DNA of 64,000 bases. It comes from Cordylochernes scorpioides (lineage: Eukaryota; Arthropoda; Arachnida; Pseudoscorpiones; Chernetidae). A program made the position numbers and the translations under genes. How positions within the stretch are numbered: position 1 is the stretch's first letter; each line of letters opens with the position of its first letter. The notes under the pieces are model-generated. The model did not search any database and was not told the origin of the DNA. It saw only the letters and a list, made by a program, of their open reading frames with translations. This document shows, piece after piece, positions 1 to 11,458 of this stretch. Location of the stretch: NCBI GenBank assembly GCA_030710605.1, contig CP092870.1, positions 98,298,592 through 98,362,591 on the forward strand, given 5' to 3'.

Positions 1-174
1 CAATAAAATTCGAGTAATTTTATTTACATCACAGTAGGTGTTAAAACACATGTTGATGTTGATTGCCATAATATGGTGTGATTGTATTGTATCTTATATT
101 TACAATCCTCTTAAGTTTGGAATGTCTTAGAATCTTGATTATTTTCACTGAATTGTCTTAAATATCTTGTTTGG

Positions 175-570
175 TGCTGGTGTTACTTATCCCAAGTACG
201 CCATGATAATCATGGTGTGGGTAGTTAGCAACTGTTGCTGTTGTCGTGTCCAACGAAGAGCCTCAGATGTCTCCATACCTCCCTATCACAGTCGCAATTT
301 TCTCTATCTTGGGTGTGTAAAGCTGCTGTTCTGGGTCCATGCCAATTTTCTGTTGTTGTTGTGTCTCTCTATTAAAGAAGTCGCAATGTTCTCTATCTTG
401 GGTGTGTAAAGCTGTAGTAAGCGACTCTGCTTTTTACAGTAGGTGCCCCACATGTCTACACATGTAAAAAACAGCTCAATCTTTGCACTTACAAGTGTGC
501 AAGAGCTCTGTTTAGTTAAATGCCCTCACTAGTGAGGTTGGACTTTTGCATGAATCCTGTTCAGTTAATT
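175..570 (-). mobile_element. Degraded SINE-like composite repeat
   Basis: The stretch holds the 'catgataatcatggtg' signature of the window's SINE family and a segment matching, in reverse complement, 56400-56455 (the 'gttgctgttgtcgtgtcc' motif). It also has the 'ccacatgtctacacatgt' and 'gaggttggacttttgca' body motifs. The tRNA-like head is missing, so this is an old mosaic copy. No gene is seen. Confidence 0.5.
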
Positions 571-639
571 GTTTCATCCAATATGAATATGTGGGTGCTA
601 AAGAACACACTTTGCTATACACGAATCTCAAGGTTGAGA

Positions 640-1235
640 CACAGATTCAGTGAATTGTTTCAACAATAGGAATGTGTTTGTTGAAGAACTCACCTTGCTG
701 GACACGGAACTGTTCCCCAAGGTCGTCAGGTTTGAGGAAGTCGAAGCTGTTTGTGGTCACCTCGACGGAGTGTATCACAGGAAACATCACTGGACACACC
801 ACTCTGGTTGTCATAATAGCCACACTGGGTGGGAGGGAGGCACTTACGGAGAAATAAAGAACTTAAGATTGAGGAGCATGGTGCCACTAAAGGCCACAAA
901 GGACCTGAAAAAGAGCAGAGAAACTGACGAAAAAGAATTAGATGGATGGACTTGATGGGAAGCTATGAAGAAAAGAACTCAGTTGCGTAACTGACCATGA
1001 GCAAAGAAACTAACGAAGAAGAATGATGGACTGGATGGTAAATTATGTAAAAATATTTTTAAAAAGCGTTCAATGGCATAACTGACTAGAACAGAGAAAC
1101 TGAAGAATTGAACTGATGGACTGGATGGAAGCTATGAAGAGAAAAATAGAAGAACTCCAGATGGATAAGCATGTGCCACTTGAGACCACAGAACCTGTTT
1201 AAAATCAGAGAAACTGAAGAAGAAAATAAATCTAT
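640..1235. repeat. Imperfect direct repeats, about 90-100 bp
   Basis: From about 913 to 1235 a block containing 'gagaaactga', 'gatggactggatgg' and 'agctatgaagaa' recurs about three times with substitutions and indels. A 101-codon open frame at 650-955 overlaps the first copy but resembles no family I know. The copies do not keep one reading frame, so I do not call a gene. Confidence 0.45.
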
Positions 1236-1365
1236 AAAAATTAAGGCTGCTTCTTCCGACAAAAAAGCTGGCGTTGTGACTTTGCCACCGACTCGAGTCC
1301 TTTAGTTAGCGGATACGGTACTGCGCCTAGTTTTTGACGAGAGAGGCTACCTTTCTTTGTATAGA
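1236..1365. mobile_element. Diverged MITE related to 4740-4871
   Basis: The right part ('cctagtttttgacgagagaggc') resembles the right arm of the clean inverted-repeat element at 4740-4871, and the left part contains a matching 'aaggctgcttcttccgac' arm. The terminal repeats are degraded. Confidence 0.35.
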
Positions 1366-1419
1366 TCATTATCCTCCCGGCAAAATTTGCATATATATGA
1401 AAAACGAAATGAAGACATT

Positions 1420-2130
1420 AAGACGAGAATGTTTCTTTTCACAAATAAATCAAACCTTTACTGTCCTTACTGCGATGAAAAAATATTGGGAGGGCTTGGC
1501 TCATCAGTGGTGAACCCTCCAGCGGTTTCGCCAATATATATAATCTACCAGACCGCTTCTTTAGAGCTCTAATACTGTATTGTATCATTCTACTTTTATA
1601 TGCTTCACTGAAGGGTGAAATCGTAGAAATGGTATTCAAGCAAACTATGGACATAAGATTTTAGGACAGTAGAATTACATTCAAATGTTTGCATCGAGCA
1701 ACGATCTTCCGCAAACCGAAGTTTGATATATTTGGGGAAAGAAACATTCACGTCTTAATGTCTTCATTCGTTATATATAGATGGTGTGTTATTGCTTTGT
1801 ATTAATATATATGAAGAATAAAAATCCATATATTAGCTGATAGATATGTCATCGAGATACTAAATACTTTAGTGGAATAAGAAAGGGAGTAGACACATCT
1901 GTGGTTAGTACGTAAGAAGGTACTGCTGGATGTTTCAGAAAGTATCGTATCTGGGAGGAGATAGAGAAAGATATCTCAATGATTATCATTATATCACTAA
2001 CAATCGTCCATAATTTGGCGAAACCGCTGAGAGGGTTCACTACTGATGTGCCAAGCACTCTCATTCAATAACTCACATCATTGCAGTAAGTTCTGTAGAG
2101 ATAATATTTGATGATATTTAAAAGAAACGC
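1420..2130. repeat. Two inverted halves of foldback family F
   Basis: The halves at about 1430-1560 and 2010-2130 carry the family motifs (a 'ctactgtccttactgcgatg'-type segment, a 'ggcttggctcatcagtggtg' segment and 'gcggtttcgcca') in opposite orientation. About 450 bp of AT-rich DNA separates them. The complete reference copy is at 28082-28352. Confidence 0.5.
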
Positions 2131-2316
2131 ATTGCCAGTAAATTTATTTGTGTGAAATTTTAACGATAGATGGCAATTAAATTTAATTTACCATATTTCT
2201 CATTGTAACCTGGCGAACAGCACAGTCAATAGACGTAACACAGAAGAGCGACCCAATTTAAAGAAAGATTGTTGTCATTCTACACTTTGTGTAGATAACT
2301 GCTATGTTTACTTCTG

Positions 2317-2392
2317 TTTACCTAACTGGGAGAATCCTGTATGGGACGGATGTCCCTAATAAAGACTTGGTTGTTGCTAATTAAAACAATTA
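2317..2392 (+). mobile_element. LINE-A 3' terminal fragment
   Basis: Contains 'gagaatcctgtatggg' and 'ccctaataaagacttgg' followed by a GTT-rich tail. These match the 3' end of the longer LINE at 23101-25424 read on the minus strand. Only about 75 bp of the element is present. Confidence 0.6.
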
Positions 2393-2973
2393 TTCAATAG
2401 AAGAGAATGGAGATAATTTTGTTGATGTCTATAGATCCAATTTACAGTATTAAGGACACTAGACATACGAGGTGTCCCTCACAAGGTTAACAAGACAAAA
2501 TGAGTAAATTGCGCGTGAAGTTCCTTCATCAGCATTTCTACAATTACATTCTTGTACATGCATCAGACTGAAGTGTGATGGCGTCTGTATATTTCTCTTT
2601 CTTATATATATCTACATATGTAGAGTTATATGCATATATAACGCACTCACACGACTCACAAGTACAAACATAAAAAGACACACCAATAAACATCAATAAC
2701 AACTTTCTCTTGAATTGGAAAAAAGAGAAATAATCTTAGAAAAAAAAAACTGCGATGCTTGCTCTGTGTGTTTTGCTTTGTTGTTTGTTTTTCTCTTTGG
2801 GCAATTTTCTTTAGTTAATTTATGTAAAATAATGAATTGAACAGGATTGTATATAGCCGAATTGCTGTAATGCAGTGAAAGGTATTGACGCAAATATCCC
2901 TGAGTTTGGGATATCGCGTTTCATGATGTTAATAAAGTTAATAATAATAATAATAAACATCAATATGATACAT
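2393..2973. other. AT-rich intergenic stretch, no gene seen
   Basis: Only short frames and simple sequence are present, including an (ATA)n run at about 2938-2957. Confidence 0.5.
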
Positions 2974-3165
2974 TAGCGCGTCATCTGTTATAAGAGATTC
3001 AAACCATTTTTGACGTTTCTTTTTAAATTAAAACAATTTTCTACTGTCCTTACTGTAATATGGTAATGGTCCTCCCAGTAATTTATCATTGCAGTAAGAC
3101 CAGTAGAAATTTGTTTTATTTTTAAAAGAATCATAACGTCAAAAATAGTTTCGATTTCATGCACA
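2974..3165. repeat. Short foldback copy of family F
   Basis: The left arm (gacgtttc, Lys-like A/T run, 'ctactgtccttactg') mirrors the right arm ('cagtaagaccagtag', 'agaatcataacgtc') around a centre near 3065. It is an internally deleted relative of 28082-28352. Confidence 0.55.
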
Positions 3166-3599
3166 TCAATATACACAAATTGACATGTACCCCGATAAGA
3201 GATTCTAAGAAACCCCTCTTGTTAGTTAATTTAAAACAATTAACAAAAAATAAATAAATTGATAACAAGATAAAAATAATGAGAAACCATGGAGGTATCA
3301 TACTTATGTAAACCATTAAAAAATGTATATATTTAGGGAGGTGTTGGCGCGCTGCGCCGCTAAGGGGAATTGTGGGTTATCTTCTGAACCCACCTCGCTT
3401 TTATCGGTTTAATTCAACATCCACAAATCCATACGCGCACATTTACTCGAGATAAAATAAGGGTTCACGGACTACTAACCAAATAACACTTATTCGAATA
3501 TACCTATATACATATAACTATATATATATATACACACCCAAGCAAATTCATTTAAATACACAAACAAAAATTCCAAACCTAATTTACATATTGGTACTT
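3166..3599. other. Intergenic stretch, no gene seen
   Basis: AT-rich apart from a small GC-richer patch at about 3340-3400. No long frame, splice-bounded exon or recognised repeat was found. Confidence 0.45.
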
Positions 3600-3790
3600 A
3601 ATATGATACATTAGCGTGCCATCTGTTATAAGAAATTTAAACATTTTTGATGCGTATGATTCTTTTTGAAATAAAACAATTTATATTGCTCTTAATGCAA
3701 TGATAAAATAATTAGAGGACTTAGCTCATCATTTGTGAAGCCTCCCAGCGGTTTCGCCAGTTTAATCTACCACTTATTAACGTGTATCTA
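3600..3790. repeat. Half copy of foldback family F
   Basis: Carries 'ttagcgtgccatctgtta', the 'gaggacttagctcatcat' region and 'gcggtttcgccagtttaat', in the same order as one arm of the reference element. Confidence 0.5.
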
Positions 3791-4220
3791 TTGGACCAAT
3801 ATTTTCGCTAAACTACAAATTCCATAATTCAGGGTAAAGCTGGTGATTTTAGGGTTGCTAACTGAACACACTGAGTACACACACAATCGGCTTTCAGGAT
3901 TGAGGTATACAGCGCGTAGAACCTCCCATGGACGGCCATCTAGATACAACGGTACACCTGGACTCTCCAGGAGGTGGTCTCTTATTGGATTATTCTACTT
4001 CATTTTTATCGATGGTCTGTCAAGGTCGCTCATAACAAGTTTTGCTATATTTGAAAACTGTCTGTGTATATAAAAATACCTTTATATATATTAATATGGC
4101 TGTAAAAGACAATTTTGTATTTATCCTATAGAATCAAGTTTGTGAATTCTTGAAGAGAGTTGACATGCATAGCTACAAGTGGTTTACATTGATTAACGCA
4201 TGGAATAAAAACGTAGGATA

Positions 4221-4400
4221 CAGTAGCACTTGTCTGTAAAGGACAACACCAAGTTACAGAGCCAAAATGTTCTTTAGGGGGAAGTGTTTTCTTACCGGAG
4301 AGTTCCTAAATAATAATTTTGGCGATGGAAGCTGTTCTTTGTAGAGAGGTGTGTGTCGTCAAGCTGGAATTTTCCTCTTACAGAGAAGTTTTCTATTGGA
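4221..4400. mobile_element. MITE family D, diverged
   Basis: Starts with 'cagtagcacttgtctgtaaa' and continues with 'ggacaacaccaagttacaga', the same order as the cleaner copies at 63803-63988 and 57776-57937. The right end is eroded. Confidence 0.5.
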
Positions 4401-4739
4401 GTCAAGACCTAAAAGACCAACAAAATATCAACCCTCAAACAACACACCACCCACGGGGTCACCGTAGTGACAGGGGACTTGATCAACGCCCACAATATCG
4501 CGGCTTGTGGGATTGTCAACTTTCTGTGTTCACTTTGGTCGACTATCTGCGGGTGACACCGATGTAAAAATCAGAGATATAACCAACAAAGTAATGAGGA
4601 AGTTGTGGTGGTAACTAGGAAGGCTTCAATTTTACAATAACAGAGTAAAACTTGAGTCACCTATCAACATGAATCTCAAACCTATCAAACCACATTACAC
4701 AGGAATATATAGATGGAAATTTTGCGGAGGATATTGATC

Positions 4740-4871
4740 TAAAGAGACAAAGGTCGCCTCCCCCGTCAAAATAGACGTCAAAACTAAGGCCGCTAGTTGC
4801 GGCGACGGTCCAATAGATGGCGTCTAGTTTTGACGGCTATTTTGACGGGAGAGGCGACCTTTGTCTCTTTA
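4740..4871. mobile_element. 132-bp MITE with long terminal inverted repeats
   Basis: The first about 47 bases, beginning 'taaagagacaaaggtcgcct', are the near-exact reverse complement of the last about 47, ending 'ggcgacctttgtctcttta'. Only about 38 bases separate the arms, so it can fold into a hairpin. It has no coding capacity. A diverged relative is at 1236-1365. Confidence 0.7.
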
Positions 4872-4914
4872 CAGGAATATATATCGTTTTAAAATGGAAC
4901 AAACTTTCTACTGT

Positions 4915-5165
4915 CACCAATATTCCACTCTTCAATGTACCATGTATAACCAGAATCGTCCAATACAGTATTAGACCTCTACAAAGCTGTCTGGTAGATT
5001 AAATTTTCGAAACTGCTGGGAAGGTTCACCACTGATGAACCAAGTCCTTTGTCTATTTTTTCATCGCATTAAGGGCAGTATAAAGCTTGTTTTATTAGGA
5101 TAAAATATACATTCGTGCAAATTGGTTTCATTTATAGCCTATAGATGACGTGTTATTGCAGTAAT
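4915..5165. repeat. Half copy of foldback family F
   Basis: Carries 'actgctgggaaggttcacca', 'cactgatgaaccaagtcc', 'ttttttcatcgcatta' and 'gggcagta', matching the right arm of 28082-28352 with substitutions. Confidence 0.5.
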
Positions 5166-5268
5166 GTTGATGGGTAGTGTTTATTTTATATTTTAAATAA
5201 TGCTATGTATAAATATTTATGAAAAAAACAATAGAAAAAAATAAAAGATAAGTGGGTCAGGTGTTGAT

Positions 5269-5548
5269 ATTAAAAATAAAGAAGGCATCTCCTGACCACG
5301 AGCACATTTGCACATATTTTTATCATTTTTGGTCGCAGTGGTTACAGGCTACTCCACGCTGACGAGCGCCAACAGCGCGAAACGCGTTCGTGGATGGCGT
5401 TTCTTGATTTATCAAGAAATTGGGTTGGCCAATATCACGGAGCAAGCTAAATAAACGTTTAGTTTATTTTTGCTCCACTAGATGGCGCTCTGCCATCTAA
5501 AAAGCACATGTGCTCGCGGTCAGGAGAGATGCCTTCTTTATTTTTAAT
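5269..5548. mobile_element. MITE with about 38-bp terminal inverted repeats
   Basis: The left end 'attaaaaataaagaaggc' plus 'atctcctgaccacgagcaca' is mirrored by 'tgtgctcgcggtcaggagag' plus 'atgccttctttatttttaat' at the right. The middle is GC-richer and has no long frame. It is non-autonomous and I cannot assign a superfamily. Confidence 0.65.
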
Positions 5549-5749
5549 AAATATTTATCTGTGATCTTTTGAAAAATAATATTCTAGAAATTCTATTTTT
5601 TCATAATCATTTTTAGTATATTTTGTTGGTTAAAAAGGAAAAGTGTGTGCGGTTGCTTAAAATGATCTCTATGTGTATAACATAAATGACACAATGACAA
5701 TAAACTAAAATCTCACTAAAGACATATGATCTTCATTCAGATAAAATTC

Positions 5750-6425
5750 TTTAATTTATTCGAAACGGCGAGCTTTCAGAGAATCTCTTCTTAAATTACA
5801 TTTTAATAAATTTTGTAACGAAAATGATTTAGTGCAAAGTTATATTCCTTTGATTATTAGGACAATGTCAGATCAATCGATACAAGAAGACCAATCAAGA
5901 ATAAGAAATTCAAAACTTTATCCACATTATAAAAATTTCCATACGTCAATAGAAAAAGAATGCTACCTAACCGATGATTTTCCTTTACCAGTCAAACGAT
6001 GCATAGCTCAATCGAGAATACTATTCACAGCCTTGAAAAAAAAAACACGTTCTGACGTTTGAGGCCAAAAACCTAATATGTACACTGTGTGACAAGGAAA
6101 TTATTGAAGAACTCCCCATTACCTACTTAATTGTACAGCCCTTGATGAAGAAAGGAAGGCCCTATATCAACAAATTAAATGTACCAACATTTAACCCTAC
6201 GTATTGCTTTCAAAAATATCAGCAAACAAATCTAAGACAATAGCTTACTATAATTTTTTTAGATCATTATTATGTAAGGACCCAGTCAACAAGTGAATGA
6301 CTTTGAGACGAAGAGTAAAGCGAGTTATATTTCTATGTAAATAACACAAGATGATGATTACCTTACCCAATTGGGAGAATCTGTATGGGGCATGTCCCTA
6401 ATAAAGGCTTTGTGTGTGTGTGTGA
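5750..6425 (+). pseudogene. LINE-A 3' fragment, C-terminal ORF remnant
   Basis: The frame at 5832-6062 aligns with the C-terminal part of the LINE protein encoded at 23223-23903 on the other strand. Shared features are an 'IIRT..DQ.IQ.DQ' block, an 'HYK' block and a '(L/V)PVKR..AQ.R(I/V)L' block. The homology then continues out of frame. The fragment ends with the family's 'gggagaatctgtatgggg' and 'taataaaggcttt' signature and a (TG)n tail. Only the last about 650 bp of an element is present and it is frameshifted, so it is dead. Confidence 0.7.
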
Positions 6426-6680
6426 CAATTGACAATTAAACAACTTTATTGACATCTCGTCAATCTTTACACTCAAAGGGAGTTATAAGGTAATAATAAT
6501 GGTAGGAATGAAGAGAGATATATACAATCGACGTAGCCCTCTCCGAGGGCACGTCCGGATCAGGAACTTAAAGCCGCCTTGAATCTAGACAGATCCCTGC
6601 CATTTGGGGAGTTCATGTTCGGAACAGGTTTGATGATAATGTCGAAGAAGTGTGTATAACAAGAATGCAACTTACTGTAT
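6424..6680 (-). mobile_element. 3' end of another non-LTR element
   Basis: Read on the minus strand it ends in 'gatgtcaataaagttg' and 'tttaattgtcaattgtc', a typical LINE 3' end. It is preceded by a short coding remnant with an 'SRFKAALSS' terminus (about 6560-6600), of the kind seen at the C terminus of LINE ORF2 proteins. A similar tail on the plus strand is at about 30740-30790. Confidence 0.5.
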
Positions 6681-7146
6681 TCTAACTTCTACTGCAAGTA
6701 TCTAACGGCGTTTCAATCATTGTACAGTTTTGTACTCCTGTAGAAGGACAGTAATACCTGGTAGCCTGAGATTGCGATACAAGTGAAACTCATCTCCAGA
6801 AACCTTCTTAGTTCTTCAAATTAAAGATACTTCGGCCAGTAAATCTTTTTATTATCTCGACATTTCGACAAAAAATCTTTTGTACTCGTCAGGAGCGAAT
6901 AAAAATTAAAACTTTTGGCAAAGCGTTAAAATTATTTTGCCGTATTTAATTAATATTCGACTAGACGACCATTCTATAATGGCCAATTAGTCGAGTAAAA
7001 GAGTGAGTATTTAATTAATATATTTTTAGTGAAACCTTAGTTTATTGTCTTGGATTTTCCACATCAGAACCTGCCCACCACATTCCTTAGAACATCTACC
7101 CCGCCATAGAGAGACGTTACCACAGTCGTCCACCCATTATAAATGT
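6681..7146. other. Intergenic stretch, no gene seen
   Basis: AT-rich, with no recognisable repeat or exon up to the start of the tandem array. Confidence 0.4.
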
Positions 7147-8434
7147 ACTAAACCACGAAGACTTCACTACAATGAAACTACCACAAGAAGAGTCGACCCT
7201 GTACTAAACCACGAAGACTTCACTACAATGAAACTACCACAAGAAGAGTCGACCCTGTACTAAACCACGAAGACTTCACTACAATGAAACTACCACAAGA
7301 AGAGTCGACCCTGTACTAAACCACGGATACTTCACTACAATGAAACTACTACAAGAAGAGTCGACCCTGTACTAAACCACGAAGACTTCACTACAATGAA
7401 ACTACCACAAGAAGAGTCGACCCTGTACTAAACCACGAAGACTTCACTACAATGAAACTACCACAAGAAGAGTCGACCCTGTACTAAACCACGGATATTT
7501 CACTACAATGAAACTACCACAAGAAGAGTCGACCCTGTACTAAACCACGAAGACTTCACTACAATGAAACTACCACAAGAAGAGTCGACCCTGTACTAAA
7601 CCACGAAGACTTCACTACAATGAAACTACCACAAGAAGAGTCGACCCTGTACTAAACCACGAAGACTTCACTACAATGAGACTACCACAAGAAGAGTCGA
7701 CCCTGTACTAAACCACGAAGACTTCACTACAATGAAACTACTACAAGAAGAGTCGACCCTGTACTAAACCACGAAGACTTCACTACAATGAAACTACCAC
7801 AAGAAGAGTCGACCCTGTACTAAACCACGAAGACTTCACTACAATGAAACTACCACAAGAAGAGTCGACCCTGTACTAAACCACGAAGACTTCACTACAA
7901 TGAAACTACCACAAGAAGAGTCGACCCTGTACTAAACCACGAAGACTTCACTACAATGAGACTACCACAAGAAGAGTCGACCCTGTACTAAACCACGAAG
8001 ACTTCACTACAATGAAACTACCACAAGAAGAGTCGACCCTGTACTAAACCACGAAGACTTCACTACAATGAAACTACCACAAGAAGAGTCGACCCTGTAC
8101 TAAACCACGAAGACTTCACTACAATGAAACTACTACAAGAAAAGTCGACCCTGTACTAAACCACGGATACTTCACTACAATGAAACTACCACAAGAAGAG
8201 TCGACCCTGTACTAAACCACGAAGACTTCACTACAATGAAACTACCACAAGAAGAGTCGACCCTGTACTAAACCACGAAGACTTCACTACAATGAAACTA
8301 CCACAAGAAGAGTCGACCCTGTACTAAACCACGGATACTTCACTACAATGAAACTACCACAAGAAGAGTCGACCCTGTACTAAACCACGAAGACTTCACT
8401 ACAATGAGACTACCACAAGAAGAGCCGACCCGGA
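7147..8434. repeat. Minisatellite, 56-bp unit, 23 copies
   Basis: The unit begins 'actaaaccacgaagacttca' and ends 'agaagagtcgaccctgt', so each carries a GTCGAC site. Unit starts fall exactly every 56 bases from 7147 to 8379 with no net indel. Variants are scattered: gaagac to ggatac/ggatat in units 4, 7, 19 and 22; gaaact to gagact in units 10, 15 and 23; accac to actac in units 4, 11 and 18. The last unit is the most degraded. 56 is not a multiple of three, so no frame passes through the array and it is not a coding repeat. Confidence 0.95.
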
Positions 8435-8756
8435 TAGGCAACACCGCGGAAGTAGAGAAGAGAGAAAAAAAAAAAAAAGCCGCGGTGCTCTAGATCCCCG
8501 AAATAAAAAAAGTGGAGGTCGCTCCATTGTCCTGGAGGTCGCACCCCGCCAATGGACACTGTCACTCGATACTGTACTGCGGCTTCTTGCCAAGACCCAA
8601 TGTATATACCAACCCTTTACTGGAGATGTAGCTTTAGATATACAAGAAAGTTAACCAAAAATATGCCCAAAATCTAAGTGGCACCATCTATAGACCGCAT
8701 TGTGGTATTGTCAGCGGCCCTAGTCTGTAAGTTCGATATAACGGTTTATAGATTTA
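8435..8756. other. GC-richer flank of the minisatellite
   Basis: Contains a small direct repeat ('tggaggtcgc' twice near 8512 and 8534), an A-run at about 8467-8480 between two 'ccgcgg' blocks, and no convincing frame. Confidence 0.4.
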
Positions 8757-8982
8757 CACTCATCGACAAACTTAAGGAAGTGGAAAGTATTTGATGTCGT
8801 CGGTCGTCTATTATTATTATTATTTTTTTTTTTTTTTTTGAAGGAGACAGAGGTAATTTTGTTCACAGTTGCTTATCTCGTGTGTCTTCAATAAAGGTCA
8901 CTGTAATATCTTTCAGAGTTATAGTCACAATCCCAATATACATACTAAAAGGTACAACTTCTTTAAGTTTTGTCCATGAGTG
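8757..8982. mobile_element. MITE family C, TA target site
   Basis: The ends 'cactcatcgacaaacttaag' and 'ttaagttttgtccatgagtg' form imperfect terminal inverted repeats, with TA on both sides (8755-8756 and 8983-8984). The core shares 'caataaaggtcactgtaata' and 'tctttcagagttat' with the copies at 11459, 31524, 57037 and 63004. It fits a non-autonomous Tc1/mariner element. Confidence 0.65.
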
Positions 8983-10107
8983 TATATATGTAGATAGAGC
9001 CAGTCGTTTTTACAGAACCTGAATCAAGAATTGATTGTTTGTCTAATAGTGAAGCAAGTATCGTCTGCTCTTATTTGAGTCGATTATATCAAACGACATT
9101 GAATGTTTTAATGAATGGCGTGGTGTTACAAAATGTTTGTCGTTTAAAGAGATTAGTATGTTTCGAAAAAAGAAATTTTGTGAACCCCTCTACTGTAAAC
9201 TCCCGAAGTTGCCTAAACACTTAGTTTCCCCAACAATTCCGTGAAATGATATAATGTGTAAATTCCTCTGAGTCAGCGCCCTTGGACACAAGAGACCGTT
9301 GCAAATTAAGTTTTTTTTCCCCCAAAGTTTTTATTCTCAGAGAAGAAGGCTCATTATAGAAATTGACGCGGCAACACCAGCTATTGTTGGACCACTTATT
9401 GCCACCGGAATTATCACTTGTCACGGAGAGAACTTATATGCATATTGGCGGGCAGGCTCTCTTATGCAAATTGAAAGGAGTTTTTAAAAGCATGATAATA
9501 GAATACGATATATTATGATGATTTATATGGAAAAAATCATATTCCTTTTTCTTTTTTGACAATCTCAGGAAATAAATTATTCTGTTAACTATGTGTTATT
9601 TTTGAATTAAAAATGAGTACTTTCAGAGTTATTGAAAATGTCAACGAAAGTGAGAGGCGAGTTTACTCCTGTTTGCTAACACTTTTTGGTGTAAAGTGGA
9701 AATATGAGTTTTACCACACAATACACACACATTAACAACTCAATATTTTAAAACGTACTGTGAATAAACTCAGTTTTTCCAGAAATGTGTAAAACATTAG
9801 CGTGAAATTCCTATCAACTCTCCATTGCAATGTGTAAATATGTAAAGTGGTGTTTAGATTTTTTTTCTTGTATAGACCCTCCGGTGTAACTTTGAAAAAT
9901 AAAAAATATATATTTAGATAATATAATTATCTTTAATATACAACAGAACACCCTCGTTAGAGGATACACACATCTCTATAAAGTAAGATTAATTTATCTT
10001 TGAATTTTGTAACAATTAACTAAGAGTGTCAATAAAATATATTTAATTGTCCAAAAAAATATCTATAAAGTAAGACAGTTTTCATCCCCAAAATTAGAAT
10101 TTTTAGT
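8983..10107. other. AT-rich stretch, no gene seen
   Basis: Small frames at 9039-9224 and 9299-9487 have no recognisable motif and no splice context. Nothing else stands out. Confidence 0.4.
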
Positions 10108-10215
10108 ATTTAGCTGCTCTCTAGTAACAGGACACTTCTCCCTAACGAATACTTTGGCTCTGCAAAAAAAAAAAAAAGTGTTATCCTTTGAAGAGAGAGG
10201 TAGTTCTACTGTTTA
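10108..10215. mobile_element. MITE family D fragment
   Basis: Matches the right half of 57776-57937 ('tttagctgctctc', 'aggacacttctcc', 'actttggctctg', 'gagaggtagttctactgt'), with an A14 run inserted or expanded in the middle. Confidence 0.55.
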
Positions 10216-10445
10216 ATTATTATTATGTATTTTAGAAATTATTTTCTGATGTGAAAATGTTTGTAAATAAACGGGATTCTTTAACTAATGAATAAATGCA
10301 AATTGTACTTTCAGGAATACTGATGTTGCCTCAAACGGCAAATGTAAAGATAACTTTAATCTTGTTTGACTTTATACCCAATATATTTCTATACTCATTA
10401 AATAAAGAAAAATACTAAATAATACTTAAATCTGGTAAAGAATTG

Positions 10446-10562
10446 GTCTGCTTTTCGCATGTGTAGACATGTGGTGCACTTACAGTAAAAGCAGTCGCCT
10501 ACTTCTACCCACCATGATTATCATGGCCTATACCACGTGTACTAGGGATAAGCAAAGAAAGA
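10446..10562 (+). mobile_element. SINE 3' tail fragment
   Basis: Contains the family tail 'acatgtgtagacatgtgg'-like segment, 'acttacagtaaaagcagtcg', 'cccaccatgattatcatgg' and 'cacgtgtactagggataagc'. The tRNA-like head is absent. Confidence 0.65.
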
Positions 10563-10850
10563 GAGAAGTGGTATTCGAAAGCACGACCCAGGATCGAATT
10601 CCGAATTGGACATTTTTTTATAAAGAAAGAAGAAAAAAGATGCTTCAATGCCCCCCCCCCCCCCCCCCACCCCCCCCCCCCCCTATTCTTGCAAAAAGTC
10701 AAATCCCACTAGGGAATTCAAATAACCAAACGGGGTAAATTTGTAAGTGCAAAAGTCGAATAATATTCTACATGTACTATGTGTAGATATGTGGTACACT
10801 TGGAGTACAAAAAGAAATCGCTAACCATGATTATCAATGTAGCACGTATG
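10563..10850 (+). mobile_element. SINE copy with expanded poly-C tract
   Basis: The head carries a B-box-like 'ggatcgaattcc'. The body carries 'aaccaaacggggt' and 'tttgtaagtgcaaaagtcg' and the tail 'tgtgtagatatgtgg'. In the middle, where other copies read 'ccaatggcccccgattcttg', this one has a C run of more than 30 bases (about 10650-10683). It lies directly after the fragment at 10446-10562, giving a tandem pair. Confidence 0.6.
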
Positions 10851-11059
10851 CAGGGAATAATAATAATAGTAATAATAATAACAAAAGAGTCGATGTGATA
10901 AGTGATTATATATATATCAAAAAAAGAAACTTTAAAGCAGCAAAAATTTGAAAAAAAAAATCGTTAAGTATTTAAACTGAAAAAAGAAGAAAAAGTAGTT
11001 ATTAACAATCTGTGAAGAAAACGAAATAATTTTCTCATTTTTACCTTTAAAAAAAAAAA

Positions 11060-11400
11060 TCTCATTTTATTCATTTCCAGTATATATCTCCACCAATGTG
11101 GGCGTTGATTGGACGGACGTAGTTTGTTTATTTCGACGTAGGAGGTTAGTTGAGGCAGACGCCGCTAGGTGGCTGCCTGTAATTAGCGGGCGGGAAAAAG
11201 AATCGTCTGCCTCCTCATTAAGCCGCCATCAATCAATCAGATCGTCAGGAAGTGACGTTTTTTTGTCACCAAGATGTCGTTAATGTCGCTGATTGCCTGT
11301 TGACTACTGCCACCGCCGTTTCCTGCAAATTGTTGGCAGTACTGTGTGTGTGTTGGGGAAATATGCAAATATTCGTCCTCTCCCTAGAACTCTTTATATA
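11060..11400. other. CpG-richer patch, possible promoter
   Basis: Much richer in GC and CpG than its surroundings. It has a 'gaagtgacgt' CRE-like site near 11250 and short frames only. An ATG at about 11274 opens a nine-codon frame. It could be a 5' exon or promoter of an unseen gene, but no splice-bounded coding exon supports that. Confidence 0.25.
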
Positions 11401-11458
11401 TTTCCCAAAACTAGCTTGAATTCAATAACTTTAACCAACGTAATGGTTGATCAATGTA

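Noticed and set aside
650-955. 101-codon plus-strand frame as a gene
   Set aside because: It overlaps imperfect direct repeats that do not preserve the frame, and nothing in it is recognisable.
7147-8434. CRISPR-like array
   Set aside because: Units abut with no unique spacers and the genome is eukaryotic. It is a plain tandem repeat.
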